Source of the DNA: Sipunculus nudus
Lineage: Eukaryota; Annelida; Sipuncula; Golfingiida; Sipunculidae
DNA: 64,000 nt
NCBI GenBank assembly: GCA_026874595.1
Contig: CM049310.1
Span: forward strand, 85,659,056 to 85,723,055
Reading direction: 5' to 3'
The first letter of the stretch is position 1. Each line of letters begins with the position of its first letter. Below the pieces are notes generated by a model, which saw only the letters and a list, made by a program, of their open reading frames with translations, searched no databases and was not told where the DNA came from. Shown here piece after piece: positions 26,284-37,560 of the stretch. Both the position numbers and the translations under genes were made by a program.

Positions 26284-27613
26284 GTACCCACACAGGAAAA
26301 GGGATGAGAGCGTACCCTCCTGGCAATCAGTTAAAGGAAAACTTGACACTTTCTTTAACCAATAACATTTTCCTTAGATATTTTGCTCAAGATATCTGCA
26401 CGGCATTCTTTGTTAAATTACGAAATATAATTTAGGGGTCAATATGCTTGTTTTTGCAGTATATGAAATTGAAAATCGACACTTGTTCGGCGGGGGGGGG
26501 GGGGGATATATGATATTTTAACTAAGGGGGAAACAAAAGTAAGGCCTATACAGTTTGGAAAATTGACCAAAATATTTTTTTCATAATGTTCTACATAAAC
26601 ATGCAGAATTGAATATTAATCTTATTAAAACATTAAAATGTGTATGTAAAAAAGTTAAACTTTGAAATATCATGAGAAAAATCTGAAAATTATGATAATT
26701 ACTAGTAAAGTAAACCCCCACAGGTGGCGGTGGAGAATATCTACTAATTATCTCTTTAGAGTTACGTCTCATCAGCGTCACTTACAATCATATGGTGATA
26801 TTTATGTTCTTTTTTGTTATCTATTTACAACTGTCAAAATGACGCTTGCCACGATCGCTGTTGGTATGTTCCTTGAGCCTATTCTTATGATATTTTATTT
26901 GAAAATTTCTGAGACAAAATGTGTAACTGGTTATAAAATTAGTAAATACAGCTGTTTCGCTGAGAATTCCTACAATTATTGTTCATCCTAGTTACTTTTC
27001 TCAAATTAGGCACTGAAGCGATGATGTTGTTCATGACAAAAAAATCTCACAAACGGCAAAATATATAGCCTTAGGACAATATTATTCAACCAGAAATTTT
27101 AAAATTTGAATTGTCGTCAGTAGGGGGCGCTGGTAAAAGACTTACTCACCTGCAAACCTCATCAAAGTAATTCTTGTTGAAGATCTTTGTGTAGTTCAGG
27201 CGTACCGGGACAGGCCTCTCTCCCTGGGAGAACACAGTCCCGTTAACACAGGACACGAAAGCTTCCCCACTACACCCTGTCGTGGTCCGTACTAAAACAA
27301 TATAAAACTAGAAAAGCACTCAGCATTTTCTGAAATGCAGCATTTTTTCCCTTTTAATTTTCAGATCACCCTGAAAATTTAATCATTTGTTATTTGTATC
27401 ATTGCCGAGTTATCCTTAAAATTTCATCGAAATTCGTTCATAATTTTTTTGAGTAATCTTGCAAAAACATAACCCCCGCCCCTTTGAGTAGGTAACTCAA
27501 AGTTGAGAAACATAAACGTTAACACTTAAAAATACAATTAATGAACAAATAGAATCAGCTACATAGTTCAGAGAGAGAGAGAGAGAGAGAAGGAGAGAGA
27601 GAGATAGCGTCAA

Positions 27614-27670
<57 letters not shown>

Positions 27671-27791
27671 GAGACAGCTAAAGAGAGACTGTGTATGTGT
27701 GTTTGTGTGTGCGCGCGCACATACCATCAACAAAGATGAGAAAAATGGTCACCAGCAAAACTCCGAAACGTGACGTCATAATGATTCTCAT
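23188..27791 (-). CDS. Gene B: small Cys-rich type I membrane protein (5 exons, 188 aa), paralogue of gene A
   Basis: Minus-strand exons in transcript order: 27791-27725, 27291-27150, 24578-24448, 23577-23488, 23324-23188; 567 nt, all with GT/AG ends. Residues 1-22 are a signal peptide (MRIIMTSRFGVLLVTIFLIF). Residues 23-113 hold the six-cysteine module: GCSG, SCVNGTVF, DEVC, then DFKNVERC, NTTC and FIC. The stalk at 114-144 has YPTV, PPV and NWTSKY. Transmembrane residues lie at about 147-167, followed by the basic tail LYNRKKQGKKIVPFSYTRRN. Sequons are NGT, NYT, NTT, NES and NWT. Exon phases 1-2-1-1 match gene A. The first ATG (27791) is used because it opens the signal peptide; a second in-frame Met lies four codons later. 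Function is unknown. Confidence 0.88.
24645..24960 (-). mobile_element. Dispersed element R1, copy 3
   Basis: Reverse orientation in gene B intron 2. It is bounded by TTGCCTCCGCCATGTCGTG and TTGCGGAGGCTTGCATTCC, with the same interior blocks (ATTAGATTTTGGTGTGGATC) and a poly-C run at 24905. Confidence 0.75.
25041..25100 (-). mobile_element. tRNA-derived SINE fragment, second copy
   Basis: On the minus strand ACGTGTGACATGTAGGCAAC is followed by a B-box-like AGTTCGACCCC. It matches the 3518-3660 copy in motif order and spacing. It lies in gene B intron 2. Confidence 0.4.
26010..26325 (+). mobile_element. Dispersed element R1, copy 4, with (CA)n expansion
   Basis: It starts ATGCCTCCGCTATGCGTGCG, includes CATCAAAATCTAATCGATTC and an expanded CA tract (26235-26282), and ends ACCCTCCTGGCAATCAG. 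It lies in gene B intron 2. Confidence 0.7.
27571..27672. repeat. (GA)n/(GACA)n microsatellite in gene B intron 1
   Basis: Mixed GA and GACA repeats about 50 nt from the exon 1 donor of gene B. Confidence 0.9.
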
Positions 27792-27810
27792 ATCGGCAAA
27801 ATTTCTTTAT

Positions 27811-28153
27811 CCTGAAAATAAGAAAAATGTTCTGTCGTAAAATCTCAACTGTTTTCACTAATTTTCTGTTTAGGTCATAGAACACGTGATATATATATCA
27901 GTCAAAGCTGCGGAAAACTATATTGAATACAATGCCTCTTGTCATAAACACGGCATTATGGTGTTTCTTCTAGGGGTATGAGTTTGAACTTAAATAATTT
28001 ATCACAGTGTAAGTACTTCCACAGATTCAATAATCTTAATACACTAACCTCTGGCGACGTGAGTTCTGTGTATGTAAACAACCTGGCAGATAACGTGTCA
28101 AGAATGACTCAGATTCCCTGCTTGTGTTGATGTATTATATGTGCTTATAAGTT
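27811..28153 (-). promoter_or_regulatory. Gene B 5' UTR intron and candidate core promoter
   Basis: On the minus strand a good acceptor (TTTTCAG) ends at 27812, 20 nt before the gene B ATG. A donor (GAG followed by GTTAGT) sits at 28048, so a non-coding first exon ending at 28049 is likely. A TATAAG element on the minus strand at 28149-28144 would place transcription start near 28120. All of this is inferred from motifs only. Confidence 0.35.
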
Positions 28154-28394
28154 CAATGTAACGTTACGGTCCACCGTCATATCTACGTATAAAAAAGTAA
28201 ATGTAAAGGTGCAGCTTACCATGAACGTAAACTTTGAAACATCGGGAACTTTACCTGAACCAAAATATATTACATACTTGTAGTCCTAGTCCCGGCTGTT
28301 GTATAAAACACAGCCCAAGTAGTAGCCTACCTTTTCTTCGACTCAATGGCAGGTCGATCTGAAGTGACTGGGTGGTTCCACTCTGCTTTTTGCC

Positions 28395-28615
28395 CTCCTT
28401 CCATCAGAGGTCGTTCCTACTCAAAACTCACCTCTTCCTGGTGGGCAATGTCTGACGGAAGTGACTATTTGTCTCAACTGTCAAACTTTAAAATCAGAAT
28501 TTGTTACAACTGGTTACATTTCATATGCGTATGCTTTCAAATTGTACTCATTCAGTGAAGTCCTCACCACAAAAAAAAAACAGTCATATTTATGTAATTG
28601 ACCTTGAAACAGTTA
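28395..28615. repeat. Segment upstream of gene B, duplicated at 4560-4770
   Basis: CCTTCCATCAGAGGTCGTTC, CACCTCTTCCTGGTGGGCA, TTTGTCTCAACTGTCAAAC and TATTTATGTAATTGACC parallel the 4.6-kb segment. It is about 600-800 nt 5' of the gene B start codon. Confidence 0.6.
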
Positions 28616-28929
28616 TTGTCCAACATAACTGATAGGGAATACAATACCTACATCACAAAATTCATTCAAACGTCTATGCTTTACGTTCTTTGGCTTATAT
28701 TATCTCAACGACCGTTCGAGCGATTGCCGTGAATTGCTCACTTATGAGTAGATGTCAGCTACCGAATTTCAGATTCGTCGGAGCAGCGTTTATGCTCCGA
28801 TCAGGGAGAATTTCCTTAAGAACCACTCCAGTAAGTTCCGTGAAATGTTACTGAACTTGACAGTTTGAACATGGGACAAAGAGGGGACCATATAAAGGAC
28901 CTTTATGGTCTAATAATTTCCAGATATGA

Positions 28930-29640
28930 TTACCTACAGCTTCATGATGTAGTTTCTATCTCATTCCCGATGTTTCACAATTGATGAAATCATCACCTAC
29001 CATAGTGCTAATAGGCAGAAGAAAAAAAAAACATTTTAAACAAGATGTTGTCGGAGAATTTAATCCTTCCAGCTTATTCCGATCAATAGCTTTATTGTAA
29101 TGAAACAGCCGTTTCAATATGAGAGAATCCTTTGAATTTTTTAAGCTCAGCTGACTGAAATTATCATAGGCTATGGCAATCACTCTTTGTCCGGCCGAAC
29201 TGTTGTCCATTAACAGGGCAGAAATCGTAATCGTTAGACCTAGTATCTTCTGTCCTGACATCCAGAGATCTCTGGACACCTGGAATTAATAGCTGCAACG
29301 TTATAGGGCCCGTTTGTGCCAACCGGAATAATTAAAACTTAGATACAAAGCTGCAGTATCTGAATAACAAATGCACTGATTGACATGATTCTTTCCATGC
29401 ATAATAATCATGGCCAGTTTTATCAGTTCTTGAAGAAGGGTGGCACCGCCTTTAACAAGGATTACTTTTCATCCAGGAATGTCCTAAGCAAATCTCCTTG
29501 GAAATCTGGAATTAAGTCACAGGAACCTACATTCTGCCAGCTACCAGCCGAAAACATGATTTTGAGCACCCAAAGAGTCAGAGACTAAGGGGAAATCAAA
29601 GCGAATCTCCATGGCGCAAATCCCAGAATGCCTACAATTT
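28930..29640. repeat. Diverged outlying monomers of the 340-bp array
   Basis: Blocks matching the main array in the same orientation: GACCTAGTATCTTCTGTCC, GCTGCAGTATCTGAATAACA, GGGTGGCACCGCC and TCTCCTTGGAAA. Divergence is far higher than in the core. A segment without the repeat (29650-30560) separates it from the array. Confidence 0.55.
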
Positions 29641-30573
29641 CCGCATATGAGAGCCTTCTAGGTATGGCCGAATTCTATAAGAACCGTCACCTACAGCTAA
29701 ATGGTGGCTTTAGTTCTGGCGATCGACATATTGATGTCAATGTTTGGTATTACCATCAAAGTCATTGAAAGTGATCATTGACCGATTCCTGTTAGTCCCG
29801 TGGAGTAACATGACTTTGTTTCATTTTCTCTAGCTTTTTTTTAATCAACTGCTTTATGGAAACAAACACACACATACACACACAAACAAACGCACAAAAG
29901 GGGATGAAGACATACCCTCCTGATAAAAACAAAGGGGGAGGTCTTAATTAAAAAAAAAGGAATATAAAAATAATTCTCTTTTCAACAACTAATACAGGGC
30001 ATTGATTGGCTGAACTAAGCAGCTAAATTTACAGTCTAATTACACGGTGTCGAAAACTGTATTAGAGGCTGCGAAACCATTACCTTGTAACATTTACGAA
30101 ATATATGTTAACAGATGGTTCATGTGTACACAGAATATGAGGACAGGTTCAAAGGTCACTTTTTTTGGCAATATAGCCATGAATTCAGAGCAGCTTCAGG
30201 TGCCAAGGCAGCTCGAGGCACAGGTTATAAACATCCCTTAGAAGTAGCATACGTGGAAAGCATAAAGGCCAACTGAGAAAAAAGTAAAAGAAACATTAAT
30301 ATTGTCCATGTGACCATGTATTGTATATATAGACCTGTTTACAAGCGGGTTCACTCTCCGTAACAAATGTTGCTGCTTCGCTGGAAACATTCATGATGTT
30401 CTAAGACTGAGGCGTAAAATCCGGACACTCTCATGCCATAACACAGTCACGTGTGTAACATCTCGCCAAGAAGGAAGTTCATTTTGAGAGACACTCCTGG
30501 TGCGAACAATTAACAGGTACGTCTAACCTATATATACTTTCGTGCATGCATGTATCTACCTGCTGTGAAATAT

Positions 30574-30574
30574 G

Positions 30575-30634
<60 letters not shown>
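30574..30634. repeat. (TA)n microsatellite
   Basis: Long TA run bordering the 340-bp array. Confidence 0.95.
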
Positions 30635-30636
<2 letters not shown>

Positions 30637-30649
30637 TTGAAAACCTGGA

Positions 30650-33420
30650 ATTAGGTTTCTGTTTCCCATATTCTTTGAGCTATGGGGCTCTGAAGTACCC
30701 CCCCCCCCAGAATAATGGAAAATTTGATACAAAAGCTAAAGTATCTGAACATCTAATGCATTGATCACCATAATTCTTTGCAATGATATTGATCATGGAG
30801 TGTTTCATCAGTTTCTGCAGACTGGTGGCGCTACCTGTTTTTTTTTTTTTCATTTCTTACGATTTTTTTCCTCTATTTTTGAGACCTTAAAAGATGCGGT
30901 CATCTATAAACAGGGCACTAATCGTAACGACTGGACCTAGAATCTTCTCTTTTGACATGCAGGGAGGTCCATGAAGAGTCTCCTTGGAAACCTAAAATTT
31001 GGTCTCTGTACCCATATTCCTCGAGCTATGGGGCTCTGAATTACCCCCCCCCCCCCCCCCCCCCCAGAATAATGGAAAATTTGATACAAAAGCTCCAGTA
31101 TCTGAACAAATAATGCATTGATAACGATGATTCTTTGCATGGATTTTGGTCATTGAATGTTTCATCAGTTTCTGCAGAATGATGGCGCCACCTGTATTTT
31201 TTTTTTTTATTTTTACGAAATTTATTTTGTCTATTTTTGAGACCGTGAGATGCGGTCATCTGTTAATAGGGCACAAATCATAACAACTGGACCTAGAATC
31301 TTCTCTCTTGACATGCAGGGAGGCCCATGAAAAGACTCTGTGGCCATAAACTCTAAACTATTGGGCTCTTAAATACCCTCCAGGATAATGGAAAATTTGA
31401 TACAAAAGCTAAAGTATCTGAACATCTAATGCATTGATCACCATAATTCTTTGAAATGATATTGATCATGGAGTGTTTCTTCAGTTTCTGCAGACCGGTG
31501 GCGCTACCTTTTTTTTTTTTTCATTTCTTACGATTTTTTTCCTCTATTTTTGAGACCTTAAAAGATGCGGTCATCTGTAAACAGGGCACTAATCGTAACG
31601 ACTGGACCTAGAATCTTCTCTTTTGACATGCAGGGAGGTCCATGAAGAGTCTCCTTGGAAACCTAAAATTTGGTCTCTGTACCCATATTCCTCGAGCTAT
31701 GGGGCTCTGAATTACCCCCCCCCCCCCCCCAGAATAATGGAAAATTTGATACAAAAGCTCCAGTATCTGAACAAATAATGCATTGATAACGATGATTCTT
31801 TGCATGGATTTTGGTCATTGAATGTTTCATCGGTTTCTGCAGAATGATGGCGCCACCTGTATTTTTTTTTTATTTTTACGATTTTTTTTGTGTCTATTTT
31901 TGAGACCGTGAGATGCGGTCATCTGTTAATAGGGCACAAATCATAACAACTGGACCTAGAATCTTCTCTCTTGACATGCAGGGAGGAACATGAAAAGTCT
32001 CTGTATCCATAAACTCTTAACTATTGGGCTCTTAAATACCCTCCAGGATAATGGAAAATTTGATACAAAAGCTAAAGTATCTGAACATCTAATGCATTGA
32101 TCACCATAATTCTTTGCAATGATATTGATCATGGAGTGTTTCATCAGTTTCTGCAGACTGGTGGCGCTACGTGTTTTTTTTTTTTCATTTCTTACGATTT
32201 TTTTCCTCTATTTTTGAGACCTTAAAAGATGCGGTCATCTGTAAACAGGGCACTAATCGTAACGACTGGACCTAGAATCTTCTCTTTTGACATGCAGGGA
32301 GGTCCATGAAGAGTCTCCTTGGAAACCTAAAATTTGGTCTCTGTACCCATATTCCTCGAGCTATGGGGCTTCAATTACCCCCCCCTCCCCCAGAATAATG
32401 GAAAATTTGATACAAAAGCTCCAGTATCTGAACAAATAATGCATTGATAACGATGATTCTTTGCATGGATTTTGGTCATTGAATGTTTCATCAGTTTCTG
32501 CAGAATGATGGCGCCACCTGTATTTTTTTTTTTATTTTTACGAAATTTGTTTTGTCTATTTTTGAGACCGTGAGATGCGGTCATCTGTTAATAGGGCACA
32601 AATCATAACAACTGGACCTAGAATCTTCTAACTTGACATCCAGGGAGATCCATGAAAAGTCTCATGCGAAACCTAAAATTAGGTATCTGTTACCCATATT
32701 CTCCAAGCTATAGGGCTCAGAAATACCCCCTCCCCCAGAAAAAGTAAAAATATGATATAAAGCTCCATTATCTGAACAACGAATGCATTTATCACCATGA
32801 TTCTTTGCATGCCTATTGATAATGAAGTCTTTCATTAGATCCTGCAGACTGGTGGCGCAACCTGGATTTTTTAAAAGTTTAACCCTTTTTTCTCTATTTT
32901 TGAGACCTTTACAGATATGGTCGTCAGTTAACAAGGCACAAATTGTAACCATTGGTCCTAGAATCTTCTTACTTGACATCCAGGGAGGTCTGTGAAAAAT
33001 ATCCTCGGAAACTAGAAATTAGGTCTCTGTTACCAATATTCTCTGAGCTATGGGGCTTAAAAGCACCCCACCCCCGGCATAATTAAAAATTTGATACCAA
33101 GCAGGGCACAAATCATAACCATTGGACCTGAAATCTTCTAACTTAAAATCCAGGGAGGTCCATGAAAAGTCTCCTAGGAAACGTGAAATTATGTCTCTGT
33201 TACCCATATTTTCTGAGCTATGAGGTTTATAAGCACCCCTCAGATTAACTGAAAATTTAAAACCAAAGTAGGGCACAAATCATAACCATCGGGCCCAGAA
33301 TCTTCTAACTTGATATCCTGAGAGTTCCTCAAAAGTTCTCCCCAAAAAGCTGAAATTCGGTCATGGTGACCTATATTCTCAGGGTTTTGGGATATGTTTG
33401 AGCACCCCAGAAAAAAATGC
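30650..33420. repeat. Tandem array of about 340-bp monomers with two-monomer higher-order period
   Basis: The junction AGAATAATGGAAAATTTGAT recurs near 30710, 31065, 31730 and 32395, with variant forms near 31383, 32045, 32737, 33075 and 33240. Alternating types differ at AACATCTAATGCATTGATCA versus AACAAATAATGCATTGATAA, and GGTGGCGCTACC versus GATGGCGCCACC. Types alternate, so blocks about 670 bp apart (for example 30937-31140 and 31608-31805) are nearly identical. Right-edge monomers decay and shorten. Poly-C runs vary most. No coding sense. Confidence 0.85.
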
Positions 33421-36400
33421 AAAATACACACAAATTGCCAGATTCCTCAGGAAAGGCTTGTTCGATTGCCATCAAATTTGTTGTGCTTATGGGTCTTAAC
33501 TTAAGCTACTATGAACAATGATGCCACCTACATTATCGTAATTAGTTGCCTGTGCCAGGACATATTGTCAACATGTCAGTCGGCTGAACGTCATGACCCA
33601 TGGGTCACTTGTTAATGTTTTAACTGTACCGATACTAATTTTTATTTCCAAGACTGCTACGAAACAATTAGAGAATTAATGTTTAAACCATCGTTAGCAC
33701 CATGAATACGTATAGCAAAATCTATTCTTAAAAAACAGCTGACTGACTTCGTTTAGTTCCTAAAATATAATGATGATTTAAGTACACATGTGCTTAAGTG
33801 TATGTAAGGTTAACTTGTGAACTTAGATGGCTGTGTACGTGGTTAAACGCCGTCTTTTTCTGCCAGCTGTCCACACAGCTGCTTAGCTAAATATGGAAAG
33901 GAAATTGTTTAAGAGGCTTAAAAAATTAGGTTTCTCAGATGAGAGTAGGTTTCTTTATTTTGTGGGGGAACCTTACTTTAATGTGTATCAGACACTGATT
34001 AAGGTTTTCAGAATGTTTTAGTGAGCATATTACTATATGAAGATATAAAAAGATATAGGAAAAAGGTCGACGCTCAAGATAAGACCCTATAAAGTCACAG
34101 AGGCGTAACGACCGTTCTCGGCATGCCGAATGTCCGACCCATGTCACGTAACTTCGCCCGAGCTTTTGATACGGAAGAGAGGCGGGCTGTACAGATATTT
34201 CGTATTTATCTATGAACAGTTTTGACCAACTTTACAAACTAGAAATATGGATTCTCTTTAATGCAGGCCTCCGCCATATGTGCGGCCCTGAATATGGATT
34301 GCTCCCCAAAACATGTATGTTTTCTCTTACTCGTTCTATGCTACCAGGTGCATTCGTGCAGAAGTTCCCCAACCCGTGTTTTTTTTCATTCACATATTCG
34401 GCCCATATTTCAAGGTTTATTCGTCCATAAGTGAATGTTCATAAGTTAATGTCCTTCCTGGACCCGGATCATGAATCGGATTCACACCAAAATCCAATTG
34501 CTTCCTGCTTGGTCCATTCCCGAAATGACCTGAAAATTTCATGAGATTCCGGTCATGACTGCATGAATGTTGTCGGTATTGAACACACACAAACACTAGC
34601 GGAAATGAATTAACTTATACCCTCCAGGCGGAAGCAATACATTATTTCATACAAGCCTTTTTCCAGCGTGTTTGTCATTTTTGTCATTGACACTTTTTTT
34701 TCTTTTCTCCTACCTTAGGCAGGGATAGAGTTAAGTTAAAATTTGTCCCATCTTCAAGTCTTTGACATGATCACGCAGGCACAGACCTTGATTAGGCGAC
34801 CCTCTCTCTGGGCTTTATTTCATTTCAGACTTTATTATATGAAGATGATTGTCTTTGTTTTACCACATTTTAAAAATGACTTGACATACCTGTCCATTTT
34901 ATTTTATATTATCCTTGATATTTAAAAATTAAATAATCGGATTAAGGTGGTTGCTGACTGGGCTGCAGCCAGGGGCCCGTGGGATTATAAAAAAGTTTTT
35001 AAAATGTTAAATAAAAATGTTGTGAAACAACCTTCATGAAAATTGACTTGACGAGTATTGAGGGGTGCTGAATGTGAGTGCAAGGTGTTTTTGAAAACTA
35101 GTCCTTAAGTATACTAAGACTTCTCGGGTAACAATATTAACTTTTGAAATTGAAAGGACGCAACTGATTTTGATTACTTTCCACTATATCCTAAGTTAAA
35201 TGGCTATTGTTTTCCGGTCAAACTATTCAGTGGTACCTTTGTTATTTCGCTGTTGTTACAAGGTAACCTAAATTAAAAGTTGGGTTCGTCATATATAAGA
35301 TTCCTGAAAACTCCTCCTATAATCTCTTAAAGTAATTTTTTACTTTTACACTTTCAGTTCATTGTTGTTATTTATTTTGATTATCCAAAGTAAGTATTGT
35401 TAAAATGTCTATGATTATATTGGATGTCATATTCTTTAGCTGCATGGTGTCACATGGTTAACACATGTATGTGGACAATTCCATTTTAAGAATAAATCAT
35501 TGAAAGACTGGATGTTGATTTCAGCTGTCCGTGTCCACGAGGTCAAGTTTTTTCATACCCGCCAGATTTGATGGTCGATGCAGCAGTCACTGGCCATAAA
35601 TAAGTTAATAAGCGAAACTGTAGGGAAAAATTTTTAGTTGCGGGGGTATAAGTCACTCTGCAGAAGAACATATAAAAGACATACGACAAAATGGCTGTTA
35701 GAAAAACCACTTCAAAAACCAAACTTTTGATTTCGACAGAGATGAGTTTTAATGAAAGCTGGTCAAAGCATTAATGTTATTTTGCTTATATCAAATCTGT
35801 ACATATAGAGATGCAACTGTCTAAGATCATCGCGGGAATGATTATTTTCCTAGGCTGGGCTTTCCCGAAAAAGTACATTAGGTTAGACGTAAATGTAACA
35901 CATTGTTCTTGTAAACAAATAATAGGTGATTTTTTTTTAAATTAAATTGTACTTTCACTGAATTTCTTGGTGACGAAGCCATATAAAAATGATTCGTCAA
36001 CGTTGCATCGACAGTGTCATATTATATCCACTACAAACTCGATATACTTATAGCTGAAATGTGGATAAAAGTCAACACAATTACTCTTTGGCACAGAAGA
36101 ATTTTTTTTAAGTGAACGGACATTATCAATCTGATGAAAAGGCCCCGATAAAAGAATAGCCATGGCCCCATGCAGTCTTAATCCGGCCCTGAAAATAATA
36201 TAAATGGAGTTATTGCTAACAGCCAACCAAAGCATGCCAGAACATTCAGTGCTTGGCACAACCTTATAAGACTCGTTGGCCTTTTTCATTAATATTTATA
36301 GGACCTACTATGATGAATTTACTACGCGCCGGATGAGATTGGTTCAAAAGTCACTAAAATTTATGTAGACTCAGATATAATCTAAGTTTCCTAGCTGTCG

Positions 36401-37536
36401 GTGTCGTCGATGACCGACAATTTGATGACAAGATATCTTTAATATGGTATTATCTGGGAAAAACAAATTCTTATGCATGACAAATTCTTATAATAAATTG
36501 CATGTGTACAAAAGACGTATGTATTCACTTATTGTAGCTGTTAAGATAAAAAAAATTCATGCATAACAAATAAGTTAGTATTATGACATTTTTATAGCAA
36601 AACATGAACGACAGGGTAAGTTGAAATAGTTACATCAAAGCAGGGAAGTGTGTCAATATAAGCATGAACGGAAAATAAGACGTAGAAATCAGGTTGCTAT
36701 TATTATTGCTGCAACACTAGTTATATCTCTTTGATACGCGTGTATACTATATGAAGGATGGACCAAGTGAAGCGTGCCCAGCTTATTTCATCACGATACA
36801 TGTAGGGAATGCCATTTATTGTTGCAGGGTCAGTGAATTGAACTCACTGAACTAAACACGATATTCTGTGGTTGACTTCATATTAGCGAGGTTAAATATT
36901 TGCGATTTTCACTTCTTCAGTGTTCCGTGAGGGTTTCATTTTCGCGATTTACCTCACAGTGTATATAACTTTTTTTATATCAAATGCCTCATATGTAGGC
37001 AAAATCAAAACACTGCACGGGAAGCTAAGAAAACGTCTTCATGCAATAGTAGCATATATACAAATGTATTGATATTATTAAAATTATTATTTTTGAATAA
37101 CGAGTGTATGCTAACGGATTTAATGGAAATCGAAGGAAAGGTTCAATGAGGTATCTTGGTTAAAGGGTTCGAAACTGTTGCAAGGTTGCAAACTGTCTCC
37201 ACTACAAAAGGATATATACCGAAAACTTTTTTGGCTTTTGTAGGAGGTCGCACGCAAGCAGTTGACTTCGGTACCATATTTGACTTTTGCCAGGAAACTA
37301 TTTTGTGGGCACACCTCGGAAATCCCAATGATTGGTCTTAAAATTTCGGGAACGATAGCAAGTGTCCTAAGGGGGGCTTTGTCTCATTTTTACCCACAAA
37401 CACTTGTTTTGACATTAAATGACATTATTTGTCCAATGGGCGTAATCTAACGACAAATATATGAAATAATCAAGAACGGGATAGTGCAATTCAGGAGGGT
37501 CAACGTTCATTTGTAAATCGTTTTGATATGTTTCAG
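33421..37536. other. Intergenic region upstream of gene C, mostly unassigned
   Basis: Apart from R1 copy 5 (34256-34640) I see only AT-rich DNA. A block at about 37310-37400 (GGAAATCCCAATGATTGGTC, GTGTCCTAAGGGGG) resembles one at 17500-17560 in gene A intron 2 and so is probably another short dispersed repeat. Confidence 0.5.
34256..34640 (+). mobile_element. Dispersed element R1, copy 5
   Basis: It starts GGCCTCCGCCATATGTGCGG and ends CCCTCCAGGCGGAAGCAA, with the shared blocks AAGTGAATGTTCATAAG and CACACCAAAATCCAATTG. A fragment of the AC-rich 3' part also sits at about 29855-29940. Confidence 0.7.
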
Positions 37537-37560
37537 AGATCTCAAAGGTACCCTACCAAG

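Noticed and set aside
27497-27733. SLSLSLS-type minus-strand ORF at gene B exon 1
   Set aside because: Translation of the GA/GACA microsatellite in gene B intron 1, in a frame other than the signal exon.
30650-33420. CRISPR-like array
   Set aside because: Monomers of 340 bp with no short direct repeats or unique spacers, in a eukaryotic context.
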